A stretch of DNA of 64,000 nucleotides from the NCBI RefSeq assembly GCF_000717335.1, contig NZ_JNYZ01000032.1, positions 1-64,000 on the forward strand. The letters run 5' to 3'. Each line of letters opens with the position of its first letter. The first letter of the stretch is position 1. Shown piece after piece: positions 44,985 through 53,911 of this stretch. The notes beneath the pieces were generated by a model, which made no database searches, had not been told where the DNA came from, and saw only the letters and a program-made list of their open reading frames with translations. The DNA comes from Amycolatopsis jejuensis (GTDB taxonomy: Bacteria > Actinomycetota > Actinomycetes > Mycobacteriales > Pseudonocardiaceae). A program made the position numbers and the translations under genes.

Positions 44985-46463
44985 TCAGCGGGTTCGTACG
45001 TAGCCCAGTCGCATGGAGAGGGCGGCTGCTGTTCCGGCTACCGTTGCGCCGAGTTCGTCTGCTCGGCGGAGGACGCGCGGTGCTGGGCCGGCGATGCTGA
45101 TTGCGGCGATCGGGCGTCCGGAGTGGTCGCGGACGGCTGCGGCGACGCAGCCGACGTCCGGTTCGTTCTCGACGTCGTCCACGGCCCAGCCGCGGCGGCG
45201 GGTGCGGGCCAGGTCGTCCAGGAGGCGGACTGGGTCGTTGATGGTCTTGAGGGTGAGGCTGTCGAGCTTCATGCGGCGGACGCGTTCCACCCGGTCGGCC
45301 TCCGGCAGGGCTGCGAGCCATGCCTTGCCCAGTGACGTCGCGTGCTGGGGGCGGCGCGTGCCCAGGCGGCAGGCCAGGGTTACCGCGCTGGCGCTGCGTT
45401 CGGTGGCGACGTAGACCATGGCGTCGTTGTCCGGGACGGCGAGGTACGTCGTCTCGCCGGAGCGTTCGGCCAGGGCGGACAGGTAGCGCGGCGCGCAGCG
45501 GTGCAGGTCGGTCGCGGCCATTGCGCGGGCGCCCAGTTCGACGAGCCGTGTGCCGAGCCGGACGCGTCCGGTGACGCTGTCTGCCTCCAGGTACTCGAGG
45601 CGCTTCAGGGTGCCGACGATCCGGTACGCCGCACTGCGCGACAGGCCCAACTGTCGGGCCAGGGCGTTGGTGGAGATTTCCTGGTGCTGCCCGACGTGCT
45701 CCAGCACTGCGAGGCCGCGTTCCAGGGTGCCGCTCTGGTCGAGCTTGCGTGGCTCGGCTCCCCGTGGCTCGGTCCTGCGTGGTTCCGGACCTCGTGGCTG
45801 TGGACTACGTGGCTCGGTCCCGCGTGGCTCAGGGCTGCGTGACTCCGGACTGCGTGACTCCGGACTGCGTGGCTCCGCGCTGCGTGAGTCCGGACTTCGG
45901 GAGTCTGTCCCGTGTGGCTCGGCCTCGCGGGTGTTCGGCCTGCGTGGATCCAGACCGGTTGGAGTCATTGCTGAGGAGGTCGCGGCGCGTGCGTCCGGCC
46001 TGCTCGAATCCGCACTCCGCGGATTCGAGCTGAGCGAATCCGTCCTGCGCGCGTCCGGCACCCGCGACGTCGCACCGGGCGAGTTCATCCCGCGCGGCTC
46101 GGCCAGACGCGAGTCCGTTTCGCGCGAATCCGTCCCACGTGTGTCCAGTCCCCGCGCCACGGTCCCGCGTGACTCCGGCCCCTGCGTCACCACGCCACGT
46201 GACTCCGGCCCCTGCGCCACCGTCCCGCCGGACTCCGGCCCCTGCGCGACCACCCCACGTGACTCCAGTCCCTGCGTCACCAACCCGCGGGACTCCGCCC
46301 CCCGAGTCTCGACCCCCCGAGTCTCGACCCCCCGAGTCTCGACCCCCCGAGTCTCGACCCCCCGAGTCGCCACCCCACGCGACTCCAGCCCCCGTGTTAC
46401 GTCCACGTTCGCCTCCGCCTCGGCTGTTGCGCTGCGTTCCCGGTCACCGGTGCGTGGTGCCAT
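44985..46463 (-). CDS. IclR-family regulator with long pentapeptide-repeat N-terminus
   Basis: 492 aa. Residues 243-492 are a full-length IclR regulator: HTH SGTLERGLAVLEHVGQHQEISTNALARQLGLSRSAAYRIV region and effector domain (HATSLGKAWLAALPE, GWAVDDVENEPDVGCVAAAV). Residues 23-242 are 44 consecutive five-residue units of the type (S/T/P)RGxE without a break in register. No ATG, GTG or TTG lies close to the HTH in this frame, so at least part of the extension should be translated. It is probably disordered and highly charged. Targets unknown; the divergent murT gene is a candidate. Confidence 0.85.
   Translation of the reverse strand: MAPRTGDRERSATAEAEANVDVTRGLESRGVATRGVETRGVETRGVETRGVETRGAESRGLVTQGLESRGVVAQGPESGGTVAQGPESRGVVTQGPESRGTVARGLDTRGTDSRETDSRLAEPRGMNSPGATSRVPDARRTDSLSSNPRSADSSRPDARAATSSAMTPTGLDPRRPNTREAEPHGTDSRSPDSRSAEPRSPESRSPESRSPEPRGTEPRSPQPRGPEPRRTEPRGAEPRKLDQSGTLERGLAVLEHVGQHQEISTNALARQLGLSRSAAYRIVGTLKRLEYLEADSVTGRVRLGTRLVELGARAMAATDLHRCAPRYLSALAERSGETTYLAVPDNDAMVYVATERSASAVTLACRLGTRRPQHATSLGKAWLAALPEADRVERVRRMKLDSLTLKTINDPVRLLDDLARTRRRGWAVDDVENEPDVGCVAAAVRDHSGRPIAAISIAGPAPRVLRRADELGATVAGTAAALSMRLGYVRTR
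45738..46397 (-). repeat. 15-bp repeats encoding 44 pentapeptides
   Basis: The minus-strand coding sequence holds 44 in-register 15-bp units. Near the 5' end the units are identical (TRGVE four times); toward the 3' end they drift to PRSPE, SRSPE and PRGTE. The gradient from identical to diverged copies suggests the younger end lies near the gene start. Confidence 0.9.
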
Positions 46464-46651
46464 CGAGCGGGGTTGGACGCTAACACCTCCGATGTATAGA
46501 CGGAAGATCTTGACCGAAGTCTGTCATACCCTCTGACAATCTTGCGCCAAATGGTTCAACCTCCGATCGGTAAGACTGCTTACAAATGGTAGCGGAGATT
46601 GGAGTCACGCTCTCAGGAAAATCACAGCGCCTTGGGCGCACGGTTTGGGTG

Positions 46652-47878
46652 ATGTCCACACGTCTGCGCACCCGGGCGTCGGTCGCTGCCGGGCGGCTGG
46701 CTGCGTGGTTTTCACGTACCGCTCGGCTCGGGCACGGCGGCGTGATCGGCGGTCGCGTCACGCTCAAGCTTGACCCGCAGGCCTTGCGGAGGCTTGGGCG
46801 GGAACGCACGGTCGTGATCGTCACCGGTACGAACGGCAAGACCACTACCGCGCTGATGCTCACCCGCGCGCTCGAGGCGCTCGCCGAGGTCGCGCACAAC
46901 GGGGACGGCGCGAACATGCCCGATGGGCTCGTCGCCGCGCTCGCCGCTCGTCCGCATGCGCCGTATGCGGTGCTCGAAGTGGACGAAACGTACGTTCCCT
47001 GGGTGGCCGAGCAGGTGCAACCCGCGGCGCTCGTGCTGCTCAACCTCAGCCGGGACCAGCTCGACCGCGTCGGCGAGGTCCGGATGATGGAGCGCTACCT
47101 CCGCGCCGCTTTCGCCGGGCTGCCGCGCACGGTTGTGGTCGCGAACTGCGACGACGTCCTGGTCACCTCGGCTGCGTCTGCGGCTGCCCGGCCGGTGTGG
47201 GTCGGTACCGGGCGGCGGTGGTCGGGCGATTCCGTTTCGTGCCCGCGCTGTGGTGGCGCCATCGCGCACGCCGAGCGCGAATGGCGTTGTGCCGCTTGTG
47301 CTTTCTCGCGTCCGGAGCCGACCTGGAACCTCGACGGCGAGCTCGTCACCACGCCCGGCGACCGGCGCGTGGACCTGGACCTGCGGCTGCCCGGCGAGGC
47401 CAACCGGGCCAACGCCGCGCTCGCGCTCGCCGCCGCGCAATGCGTGGGGGTGCCGCCGCACACCGCGGCTGCTCGGCTGCGCACGATCACCGATATCGGC
47501 GGCCGGTATCGCACCATCCGACGCACGCGGCATTCCGTTCGGCTCATGCTCGCCAAGAACCCGGCTGGCTGGGCGGAAACCCTGCGCGTGCTCGACGAGG
47601 ACACACCCGTAATTGTCGCGGTCAACGCGCAGGAGGCGGACGGCCGTGACCTGTCGTGGCTCTGGGACGTGCACTTCGAGCGGTTGCGCGGCAGGCAGGT
47701 CGTGGTGACCGGTGAGCGGTCGGCAGACCTTGCGGTACGGCTCTGCTACGCCGAGGTCGCGCACTGGTCGGCGCCGGATCCCGTACGCGCGATCGACACG
47801 CTGCCGCCCGGCGGCGTCGAGCTCGTCGCGAACTACACCGCCTTCCGTGACCTCGTGAACCGGTTGCCCGATGTCTGA
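46652..47878 (+). CDS. Lipid II isoglutaminyl synthase, MurT subunit
   Basis: 408 aa Mur-ligase-type protein. ATP-binding VIVTGTNGKTTTALML, Mur middle domain (VLEVDETYVPWV), a Cys4 zinc ribbon (CPRCGG and CAAC) inserted in the middle domain, and the DUF1727 C-terminal domain (GERSADLAVRLCYAEV). With GatD it amidates D-Glu of lipid II to D-isoglutamine. ATG 46652 is the likely start; a weak ribosome-binding site leaves upstream starts open. It overlaps gatD by 8 bp. Confidence 0.93.
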   Translation: MSTRLRTRASVAAGRLAAWFSRTARLGHGGVIGGRVTLKLDPQALRRLGRERTVVIVTGTNGKTTTALMLTRALEALAEVAHNGDGANMPDGLVAALAARPHAPYAVLEVDETYVPWVAEQVQPAALVLLNLSRDQLDRVGEVRMMERYLRAAFAGLPRTVVVANCDDVLVTSAASAAARPVWVGTGRRWSGDSVSCPRCGGAIAHAEREWRCAACAFSRPEPTWNLDGELVTTPGDRRVDLDLRLPGEANRANAALALAAAQCVGVPPHTAAARLRTITDIGGRYRTIRRTRHSVRLMLAKNPAGWAETLRVLDEDTPVIVAVNAQEADGRDLSWLWDVHFERLRGRQVVVTGERSADLAVRLCYAEVAHWSAPDPVRAIDTLPPGGVELVANYTAFRDLVNRLPDV

Positions 47879-48578
47879 TTCGACGGTCGGCATCGGCCTT
47901 CTGCTACCCGAAGTCCTGGGTACCTACGGCGATTCCGGCAACGCGCAGGTGCTCTGCAAACGCCTGCAGTGGCGCGGTTACGACGCCGAAGTGGTCCCCG
48001 TTACGCTCGACAGCACGGTACCGTCCACATTGGACCTCTACCTCCTCGGCGGCGGCGAGGACATGGCGCAGGTGCTGGCCGCCGACTTCCTCCGCAACTC
48101 GAAGGAGCTGCGCAGGGCCGCCGCCGCGGGTGCGCCGGTGTTCGGGGTGTGCGCCGGGCTGCAGATCCTCGGCACCTGGTTCCGCGGCATCGACGGCGTC
48201 GACCACCCGGGCCTCGGCCTGCTCGACATCGCCACCTCGGCCGCCGAGGAGCGCGCGGTCGCGGAGCTGGTCGTCGAGCCGGAATTGCTCGGCGCGCCGC
48301 TGACCGGGTTCGAGAATCACCAGGGCGCGAGCGTCCGCGGCCCGGGCAGCACGCCGCTGGGTCGCGTCGTACGGGGAACCGGCAACGGCGACGGAACCGA
48401 AGGCGCGGTCACCGGCCATGTTGTCGGCACCTACCTGCACGGCCCGGCGCTCGCGCGTAACCCCGAACTGGCCGACCTGCTGCTGTCCTGGGTGCTCGGG
48501 CATTCGCTGAAGCCGCTCGAGCTGTCTGAGGTGGACACCTTGCGCTCTGAACGGCTGGCAGCGCGCCGTACGCGATGA
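47871..48578 (+). CDS. Lipid II isoglutaminyl synthase, GatD glutaminase subunit
   Basis: 235 aa class I glutamine amidotransferase-like. Nucleophile Cys94 in VFGVCAGLQILG and catalytic His190 in GTYLHGPALARNP, at nearly the positions described for S. aureus GatD. It releases ammonia from glutamine for MurT. Its stop overlaps the next gene, a sensor kinase, by 4 bp (ATGA). Confidence 0.94.
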   Translation: MSDSTVGIGLLLPEVLGTYGDSGNAQVLCKRLQWRGYDAEVVPVTLDSTVPSTLDLYLLGGGEDMAQVLAADFLRNSKELRRAAAAGAPVFGVCAGLQILGTWFRGIDGVDHPGLGLLDIATSAAEERAVAELVVEPELLGAPLTGFENHQGASVRGPGSTPLGRVVRGTGNGDGTEGAVTGHVVGTYLHGPALARNPELADLLLSWVLGHSLKPLELSEVDTLRSERLAARRTR

Positions 48579-49981
48579 CGCCGCTGACTGCTCGTTACGC
48601 TGCGTCCGTGAGACTCCTCGCCGCCACCGGCGTTCGGATGCGGACAACCGGGGTTGCCGTCCTCGCGCTCGCGCTGGCCATCGCGACCGCGTGCGTTGTC
48701 GTCGTGCTGCTGTTGGAGCAGTCGCTGGACAGGGGTGTCACGGAGAGCGCGCGCAGTACGGCGCGTCAGGTTGCGATCCAGCTCGTCCGCGCCGGCGCGC
48801 GTGACCTGTCGCCGAGCGACGTCGCCAGCACCGGTGACACCGAAGCTGTCACCCAGGTGCTCGGCCCCCAGAACACACCGATCGCGAGTGACCCGGCGAT
48901 CGTCGGCGGTCCGGCGCTCACCCGCGCGCGTCCGCAGCCCGGGCACGAAATCGTCGAAACGCTGCCGCTCGGCCTCGATGGCGACGGCAGCGACTACCGC
49001 GTGGTCTCCCAAGGCGTGAACGGGCCGGGCGGACCGTTCACCGTCATCTCCGCGCGGTCACTCGAACCGGTGGCCGAGGCATCCACCCGGCTGACCCTGC
49101 TGCTCGGGCTGATTTCCTTGCCGCTGCTGGGAATTGCCGGTTTCGCGGTGTACCGCTCGGTCGGGTCGGCGCTGCGTCCGGTGGAGCGGATGCGGCGCAC
49201 TGTCGCGGAAATCTCGACGCGCGATCTCACCGCACGCGTACCGCTGCCGCCCGGCGGCGACGAGGTCCACCGGCTTGCGGTGACGCTCAACGAGATGCTC
49301 GACCGGCTCGCCTCCGCGCAGGCTGCGCAGCGCCGGTTCATTTCCGACGCGAGCCACGAACTGCGGTCGCCGCTGTCCACCATCAGCACCGCACTCGACG
49401 TGTCGAACCAGCATCCGGAGACCGCCGACGACCTGGTCCCGGTGATCACCCGCGAGACCGCCCGGTTGCGCGAACTGGTCGACGACCTGCTGATGCTCGC
49501 CCGCACCGACGACGCGACCGACCGGCCCGCACGCACCGAGGTGGATCTCGACGACATCGTGCGCGCCGAGGCCGAGCGCATGCGGGCGGAGACGATGGTG
49601 GAGATCGAGGTGCGGGCCGGACCGGCGAAGGTCCGCGGCAGTGAGGCCCAGCTCCGCCGGGCCGTGCGCAACCTGGTCGACAACGCTTGCGGGCACGCGC
49701 GCGAGCGGATCCGGATTGCCAGTTCCGTGCAGGAGGGGATTGTCGTGGTGGAGGTGAGCGACGACGGTCCTGGCGTCGCCGAGGCCGACCGGGAGCGGGT
49801 GTTCGAACGGTTCGTGCGGCTGGACGCGTCGCGCCGGCGCGGCGGGACCGGGCTCGGACTGGCGATCGTGGCGGGGATCGCGGCCCGGCACGGCGGCAGC
49901 GCGCGGTATGCGGCCGTGGCCGACCCGAGCTACCCCGGCGCGCACTTCCGGATCGAGCTACCCCCGATCGAGGAGGACTGA
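48575..49981 (+). CDS. Sensor histidine kinase
   Basis: 468 aa. Two membrane segments (about 23-46 and 168-190) bracket an extracytoplasmic sensor of about 120 residues, followed by HAMP, the dimerisation helix with phospho-acceptor His261 (DASHELRSPLS), and the HATPase domain (NLVDNACGHA, DDGPGVAEADRERVFERF, GGTGLGLAIVAGIAARHGG). ATG 48575 overlaps the gatD stop; GTG 48608 is an alternative start. Paired with the response regulator 3 bp downstream. Confidence 0.92.
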   Translation: MTPLTARYAASVRLLAATGVRMRTTGVAVLALALAIATACVVVVLLLEQSLDRGVTESARSTARQVAIQLVRAGARDLSPSDVASTGDTEAVTQVLGPQNTPIASDPAIVGGPALTRARPQPGHEIVETLPLGLDGDGSDYRVVSQGVNGPGGPFTVISARSLEPVAEASTRLTLLLGLISLPLLGIAGFAVYRSVGSALRPVERMRRTVAEISTRDLTARVPLPPGGDEVHRLAVTLNEMLDRLASAQAAQRRFISDASHELRSPLSTISTALDVSNQHPETADDLVPVITRETARLRELVDDLLMLARTDDATDRPARTEVDLDDIVRAEAERMRAETMVEIEVRAGPAKVRGSEAQLRRAVRNLVDNACGHARERIRIASSVQEGIVVVEVSDDGPGVAEADRERVFERFVRLDASRRRGGTGLGLAIVAGIAARHGGSARYAAVADPSYPGAHFRIELPPIEED

Positions 49982-49984
49982 GCA

Positions 49985-50653
49985 GTGCGGTTGCTCATCG
50001 TGGAGGACGAGCTGGAGTTCGCCGAGACCCTTCGCCGCGGCCTGGTCGCCGAGGGGTTCACGGTGGAGGTGGTGCACACCGGCCGGGACGGGCTCTGGTC
50101 GGCAATGGAGCACGACTACGACACTGTGGTGCTCGACATCATGCTGCCCGAGCTGTCCGGGTACGAGGTGCTGAAACGCTTGCGGGCAGCCGAAAACTGG
50201 ACGCCGGTGCTGATGCTCACGGCGAAGGACGGCGAGTACGACGAGGCCGACGCCTTCGACCTCGGCGCCGACGACTACCTCTCGAAACCGTTCTCGTTCG
50301 TCGTCCTGCTGGCCCGCCTGCGGGCACTCCTGCGCCGCGGGGCTCCGGCCCGTCCGGCCGTGCTGACTGCCGGTGACCTGCAGCTCGACCCTGCCGCCCG
50401 CACTGTCCACAGAGGAGAGACCCGGATCGAGCTGACCGCGCGCGAGTTCGGCCTGCTGGAGTTCCTGTTGCGCCGTCAGGGAGCGGCGCTGACCAAGAAC
50501 GAAATCCTCGGCCACGTCTGGGACGCCCACTACGAGGGCGACGAGAACGTGGTCGAGGTCTACGTGGGTTACCTGCGCCGGAAGATCGACGTGCCATTCG
50601 GTACCCGGACGATCGAAACCGTCCGCGGCGTCGGGTACCGGCTGGTCACGTGA
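49985..50653 (+). CDS. OmpR-family response regulator
   Basis: 222 aa. The receiver domain has acidic pocket residues near E7-D8, phospho-acceptor D51 (VVLDIMLPE) and K100 (LSKPF). The winged-helix domain covers about 125-222 (RIELTAREFGLLEFLLRR, VEVYVGYLRRKID, ETVRGVGYRL). It acts with the kinase encoded just upstream. Its stop overlaps the convergent CoA-binding gene by 8 bp inside the palindrome GGTCACGTGACC. Confidence 0.95.
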   Translation: MRLLIVEDELEFAETLRRGLVAEGFTVEVVHTGRDGLWSAMEHDYDTVVLDIMLPELSGYEVLKRLRAAENWTPVLMLTAKDGEYDEADAFDLGADDYLSKPFSFVVLLARLRALLRRGAPARPAVLTAGDLQLDPAARTVHRGETRIELTAREFGLLEFLLRRQGAALTKNEILGHVWDAHYEGDENVVEVYVGYLRRKIDVPFGTRTIETVRGVGYRLVT

Positions 50654-51047
50654 CCGAAAGCCCCGCCACCGCACGGACGACCGCGGTGCAGTGGTCCTCC
50701 ACGTACTCCAGCCCGCCCTCTTCGGCGATCCGGCGGGCTTCCTCGGACACGATGCCTTGCTGCAGCCACAGCGCTTTCGCCCCGATCGCGACCGCGGAGC
50801 GGGCGATGCCGGGGGCCTCGGCAGCCGGGCGGAAGACGTCGACGAGGTCCACCGGCTCCGGGATGTCCTCCAGCGACCGGTACACCTTCTCGCCGAGCAG
50901 TTCGGTCGCCGACGGGTGCACCGGGATGATCCGGAAACCGTGCGCCTGCAGGGAAGCCGGTACACCGTGCGCGGCCTTGTCCGGGTCGCGGCTCAGGCCG
51001 ACGACTGCGATCGTCCGCGCGTTCGCGAGGATCTCTTCGGGCTTCAT
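50646..51047 (-). CDS. CoA-binding domain protein (YccU type)
   Basis: 133 aa Rossmann protein: TIAVVGLSRDPDKAAHGVP, GFRIIPVHP, and LWLQQGIVSEEARRIAEEGG, with a final VEDHCTAV motif containing the conserved Cys. Members bind CoA; the physiological role is unclear. ATG 51047 begins MKPEEILANA, the family-typical start. Confidence 0.9.
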   Translation of the reverse strand: MKPEEILANARTIAVVGLSRDPDKAAHGVPASLQAHGFRIIPVHPSATELLGEKVYRSLEDIPEPVDLVDVFRPAAEAPGIARSAVAIGAKALWLQQGIVSEEARRIAEEGGLEYVEDHCTAVVRAVAGLSVT

Positions 51048-51088
51048 ACGCCGTCCAACATCGGGCCGGGAACCGGAATTCCGCGTGG

Positions 51089-51655
51089 TCACAGACGCCA
51101 CAGCCGCAGCCCGCGAACGCGGTACACCGGCCACAGGACGTGCCACGGCGACCGGCGCAGGAACGCCGAACTGCAGGTGAGGATGTTGCGCGCGACGGTG
51201 GTCGCGACGTCGTGCCGGTCCGGCCACACCTCGCCGCGCGCGCCGAGCGCCAGGCGGAACACCGTGAGCAGGCCGCGGCCTTGCAGGTCGTACCGGGCGC
51301 CGGTGTCGCCTGCGTCGGGCAGCAGCTGGGCGATCTCGGTGTGGAACGCCCTGGCGACAGTGGCTCCCGCGGGCACGTCGGCGACGCTGCCGACGATCGC
51401 GGGGCCGTGCAGCCGTCGTACGAACCGTTTGAGCAGCCGCCGCTCCCACCACGGCAGCACGCGGCGGTGGGCCAGCAGCGCGGCGCACTCGCCGTGCCCG
51501 ATGGTGAACACGGCGGCCAGATCGTCGAACCGGCTCACCGCAGCCGGCTCTTCGAGATGCAGCTTGACCTCGAAGCGGATCCGCGCGACCAGTTCGTCGA
51601 GCACCTCGCGCCGGTCGAGCCGCGCCTTCTTCCGCGATGCCACCCAGTCGCCCAT
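51089..51655 (-). CDS. Hypothetical protein, 188 aa
   Basis: A basic protein with mixed helices (RREVLDELVARIRFEVKLHLEE; WWERRLLKRFVRRLHGP) and a C-terminus rich in Trp and Arg (RSPWHVLWPVYRVRGLRLWRL). One Cys in FTIGHGECAALL and another in NILTCSSAF. No membrane span or family recognised. Same strand as the CoA-binding and VOC genes but with gaps of about 40 bp. Confidence 0.65.
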   Translation of the reverse strand: MGDWVASRKKARLDRREVLDELVARIRFEVKLHLEEPAAVSRFDDLAAVFTIGHGECAALLAHRRVLPWWERRLLKRFVRRLHGPAIVGSVADVPAGATVARAFHTEIAQLLPDAGDTGARYDLQGRGLLTVFRLALGARGEVWPDRHDVATTVARNILTCSSAFLRRSPWHVLWPVYRVRGLRLWRL

Positions 51656-51697
51656 GGGTGCCCACTCTGATCGCGGCGGCGCGCCGAGTCCAGTGGT

Positions 51698-52201
51698 TCA
51701 GCCGATCTTCGAGCCGTACATCTCGCCGAGGTCGTCGGCGATCAGCTCGATCCGGGCGCCGTCCGGGTCGGTGAAGTAGATCGACGTGCCGCTCTCCAGC
51801 TGGTACTCGACCCCGGCCCGGTCGAGCCGTTCACGCGCGGCCGACCAGTCCTCCGGCGTGAGCGACAGGGCCAGGTGGTGCAGGCCGCCGAGCACCTCCG
51901 CGTACGGGCCGAGGTCGAGGCCCGGCAGGTCGAAGAAGGCGACCGCGTTGCCGTTGCCGACGTCGAAGAAGAAGTGGCTCGACCCTGGGTAGTCGCGGTT
52001 TTCGAACAGTTCGGTGAGCGGGAAGCCGAGCACGTCCTGGTAGAAGGTGATGGTTCGCTCGACGTCGCTGGACAGCAGCGCGGTGTGGTGGATGCCGCGG
52101 CCCACGGTGGCCGGGCGCTCCGCCGTGGGGTGCAGATGCTTGTCCCGCAGCTGGTCACGGGCTTGCGTGAGCTGGTCGACTTCGGCCTGGGTGGGTGCCA
52201 T
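51698..52201 (-). CDS. VOC family (glyoxalase/dioxygenase-like) protein
   Basis: 167 aa. A short helical N-terminus precedes one VOC domain: IHHTALLSSDVERTITFYQDVLGFPL with metal His, then LHHLALSL and DPDGARIEL with a Glu ligand. It could be a glyoxalase-type or ring-opening enzyme. AGAGAGGA upstream. It is divergent from the hydratase operon and shares its control region with the 24-bp motif at 52256-52279. Confidence 0.85.
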   Translation of the reverse strand: MAPTQAEVDQLTQARDQLRDKHLHPTAERPATVGRGIHHTALLSSDVERTITFYQDVLGFPLTELFENRDYPGSSHFFFDVGNGNAVAFFDLPGLDLGPYAEVLGGLHHLALSLTPEDWSAARERLDRAGVEYQLESGTSIYFTDPDGARIELIADDLGEMYGSKIG

Positions 52202-52255
52202 CTCGGGTCACGTCCTCTCTGCGGTGCCGGTACTTCGAAAGGTACGCCGAAAAAC

Positions 52256-52279
52256 TCTTTCGCGCAAGAGGTTATCTGG
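52256..52279 (+). promoter_or_regulatory. 24-bp motif shared with the MarR/dioxygenase promoter
   Basis: The motif reads TCTTTCGCGCAAGAG followed by GTTATCTGG. With the C before it, the core CTCTT-N6-AAGAG is nearly palindromic. At 63245-63268 a copy with 21 of 24 identical bases sits in another divergent promoter. It lies between the VOC gene and the hydratase gene and is probably an operator. Confidence 0.65.
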
Positions 52280-52355
52280 CGAGAGAACTGCGGCGTACCA
52301 CTGAATGGAACGTCCGAGTTGGTGTCCCGGCCATCGGGGAGGCAGAGTTCCGCCC

Positions 52356-53153
52356 GTGGAACCCGCTGAGCTGCAGGACGCTGTCGCGCTGCTGACCCGC
52401 GCGTACGAGCGTCGCGAGCCGATCGACCCGCTCGTGAAGACCTTCCCCGACGCGACCCCCGAGGACGCCTACCGCGTGCAGCAGGAGCAGGTGCGCGCCT
52501 GGGTGGCCGCGGGGGATGCCGTGCGTGGGCACAAGGTCGGCCTCGCCTCCGCCGCGATGCAGCGGCAGATGGGCGTCGACCAGCCCGACTACGGCCACCT
52601 CACCGGCTCGATGTTCCACCTGGAGCACCAGCCGATCCCGACCACGCAGTTCCTGCAGCCGCGGATCGAGCCGGAGATCGCGTTCGTGCTCGGCGCCCCG
52701 CTGCGCGGTCCGGGCGTCACCGTGGCGGACGCCGTCCGGGCGGTCGACTTCGTGCTGCCGTCGCTGGAGATCGTCGATTCGCGGATCCGCGACTGGAAGA
52801 TCACGCTGTTCGACACCATCGCGGACAACGCGTCGTCCGGCGGCGTGGTGCTCGGCAGCCGCCCGACCGCGTTGCGCGACGCCGACCTGCGGCTCACCGG
52901 CTGCACGCTGCACGTCAACGGCGAACTCGCGGCGACCGGCGCCGGTGGCGCGGTGCTCGGGTCGCCGATCAATGCCTTGGTGTGGCTGGCGAACACGGTC
53001 GGCCCGCTCGGTGTGACGCTGGAGCCGGGGCACGTCGTGCTGCCCGGTTCGATGACGTCCGCGCAGCCCGTGCGGCCCGGCGACACCGTCGTGGCGACCA
53101 TGGCCGGGCTGGGCAGTGTGACCGCGGTGTTCGCTCCGGAGGAGGACAAGTGA
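52356..53153 (+). CDS. 2-keto-4-pentenoate hydratase-type enzyme
   Basis: 265 aa of the FAA-hydrolase-like hydratase/decarboxylase family (MhpD/DmpE type). Family blocks: GHKVGLASAAMQRQMGVDQPDYG, PRIEPEIAFVLG with metal Glu residues, EIVDSRIRDWK, and DNASSGGVVLG. It hydrates 2-hydroxypenta-2,4-dienoate-like products of meta-cleavage of catechols. GTG 52356 was chosen; a longer form from ATG 52305 lacks family character. It overlaps the next gene by 4 bp. Confidence 0.9.
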   Translation: MEPAELQDAVALLTRAYERREPIDPLVKTFPDATPEDAYRVQQEQVRAWVAAGDAVRGHKVGLASAAMQRQMGVDQPDYGHLTGSMFHLEHQPIPTTQFLQPRIEPEIAFVLGAPLRGPGVTVADAVRAVDFVLPSLEIVDSRIRDWKITLFDTIADNASSGGVVLGSRPTALRDADLRLTGCTLHVNGELAATGAGGAVLGSPINALVWLANTVGPLGVTLEPGHVVLPGSMTSAQPVRPGDTVVATMAGLGSVTAVFAPEEDK

Positions 53154-53911
53154 CGACCGGAATCCGTGCCGCAGCACAGGATTTGCTGGACAGCAAAGAG
53201 GAACGCGCGCAGCTGACGGAGTCGTGGCCCGACCTCGACCTCGCGACCGCGTACGCGATCCAGGACGAAGCTCTTCGGTTGCGCCGGGAGCGCGGCGAGA
53301 CGGTGATCGGCGTGAAGCTAGGGCTCACGTCGCGCGCGAAGCAGCAGCGGATGGGTGTCGACGCGCCTTTGCTCGCCTGGCTGACCGACGCGATGGTGCT
53401 CCCTGCGGGCGCGCCGGTTCCGGAGCTGATCCACCCGCGGGCCGAACCGGAACTGGTGTTCGTGCTCGGCAAACGGCTGGCCGGCCCCGGCGTCACCGCG
53501 GCGACCGCGCTCGCGGCGGTTTCCGAGGTATACGGCGGAATCGAGATCATCGACAGCCGGTACCGCGACTACCGTTTCACGCTGCCGGACGTCGTCGCGG
53601 ACAACGGTTCCTCGGCGCTGTTCGGCCTCGGCCCGGTCGGCCTTCCACCGTCCTCTTTGGACCTTTCGCTGGAAGCCGCGCTGGTCGAAGTGGACGGTCA
53701 GATCGTGGACACGGCCACCGGTGCGGCCGTGCAAGGACATCCGGCCGAAGCCCTTGCGCTGGCCGCGAATACCTTGGCCGCCCGCGGGATCGCGCTCGAA
53801 CCGGGCTGGATCGTGCTGACCGGCGGGATGACCGACGCCGTCGAACTCCGGCGTGGATCACGCGTTGCCGCGCACTTCTCGCACCTGGGTTCGGTGACGA
53901 TTACCGGCTGA
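53150..53911 (+). CDS. 2-oxo-3-hexenedioate decarboxylase-type enzyme
   Basis: 253 aa, a paralogue of the hydratase encoded upstream: GVKLGLTSRAKQQRMGVDAPLLAWL, PRAEPELVFVLGKRL, EIIDSRYRDYRFTLPDVVADN. These two proteins form complexes in meta-cleavage pathways (XylI/XylJ type). GTG start in a GTGA overlap with GGAGGA upstream. No catechol 2,3-dioxygenase or aldolase gene is adjacent, so the pathway here is partial. Confidence 0.9.
   Translation: MTTGIRAAAQDLLDSKEERAQLTESWPDLDLATAYAIQDEALRLRRERGETVIGVKLGLTSRAKQQRMGVDAPLLAWLTDAMVLPAGAPVPELIHPRAEPELVFVLGKRLAGPGVTAATALAAVSEVYGGIEIIDSRYRDYRFTLPDVVADNGSSALFGLGPVGLPPSSLDLSLEAALVEVDGQIVDTATGAAVQGHPAEALALAANTLAARGIALEPGWIVLTGGMTDAVELRRGSRVAAHFSHLGSVTITG

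Noticed and set aside
50644..50655. GGTCACGTGACC palindrome as an operator
   Set aside because: It contains the two stop codons of convergent genes and lies at their 3' ends, away from any promoter; probably a coincidence of TGA/TCA overlap.
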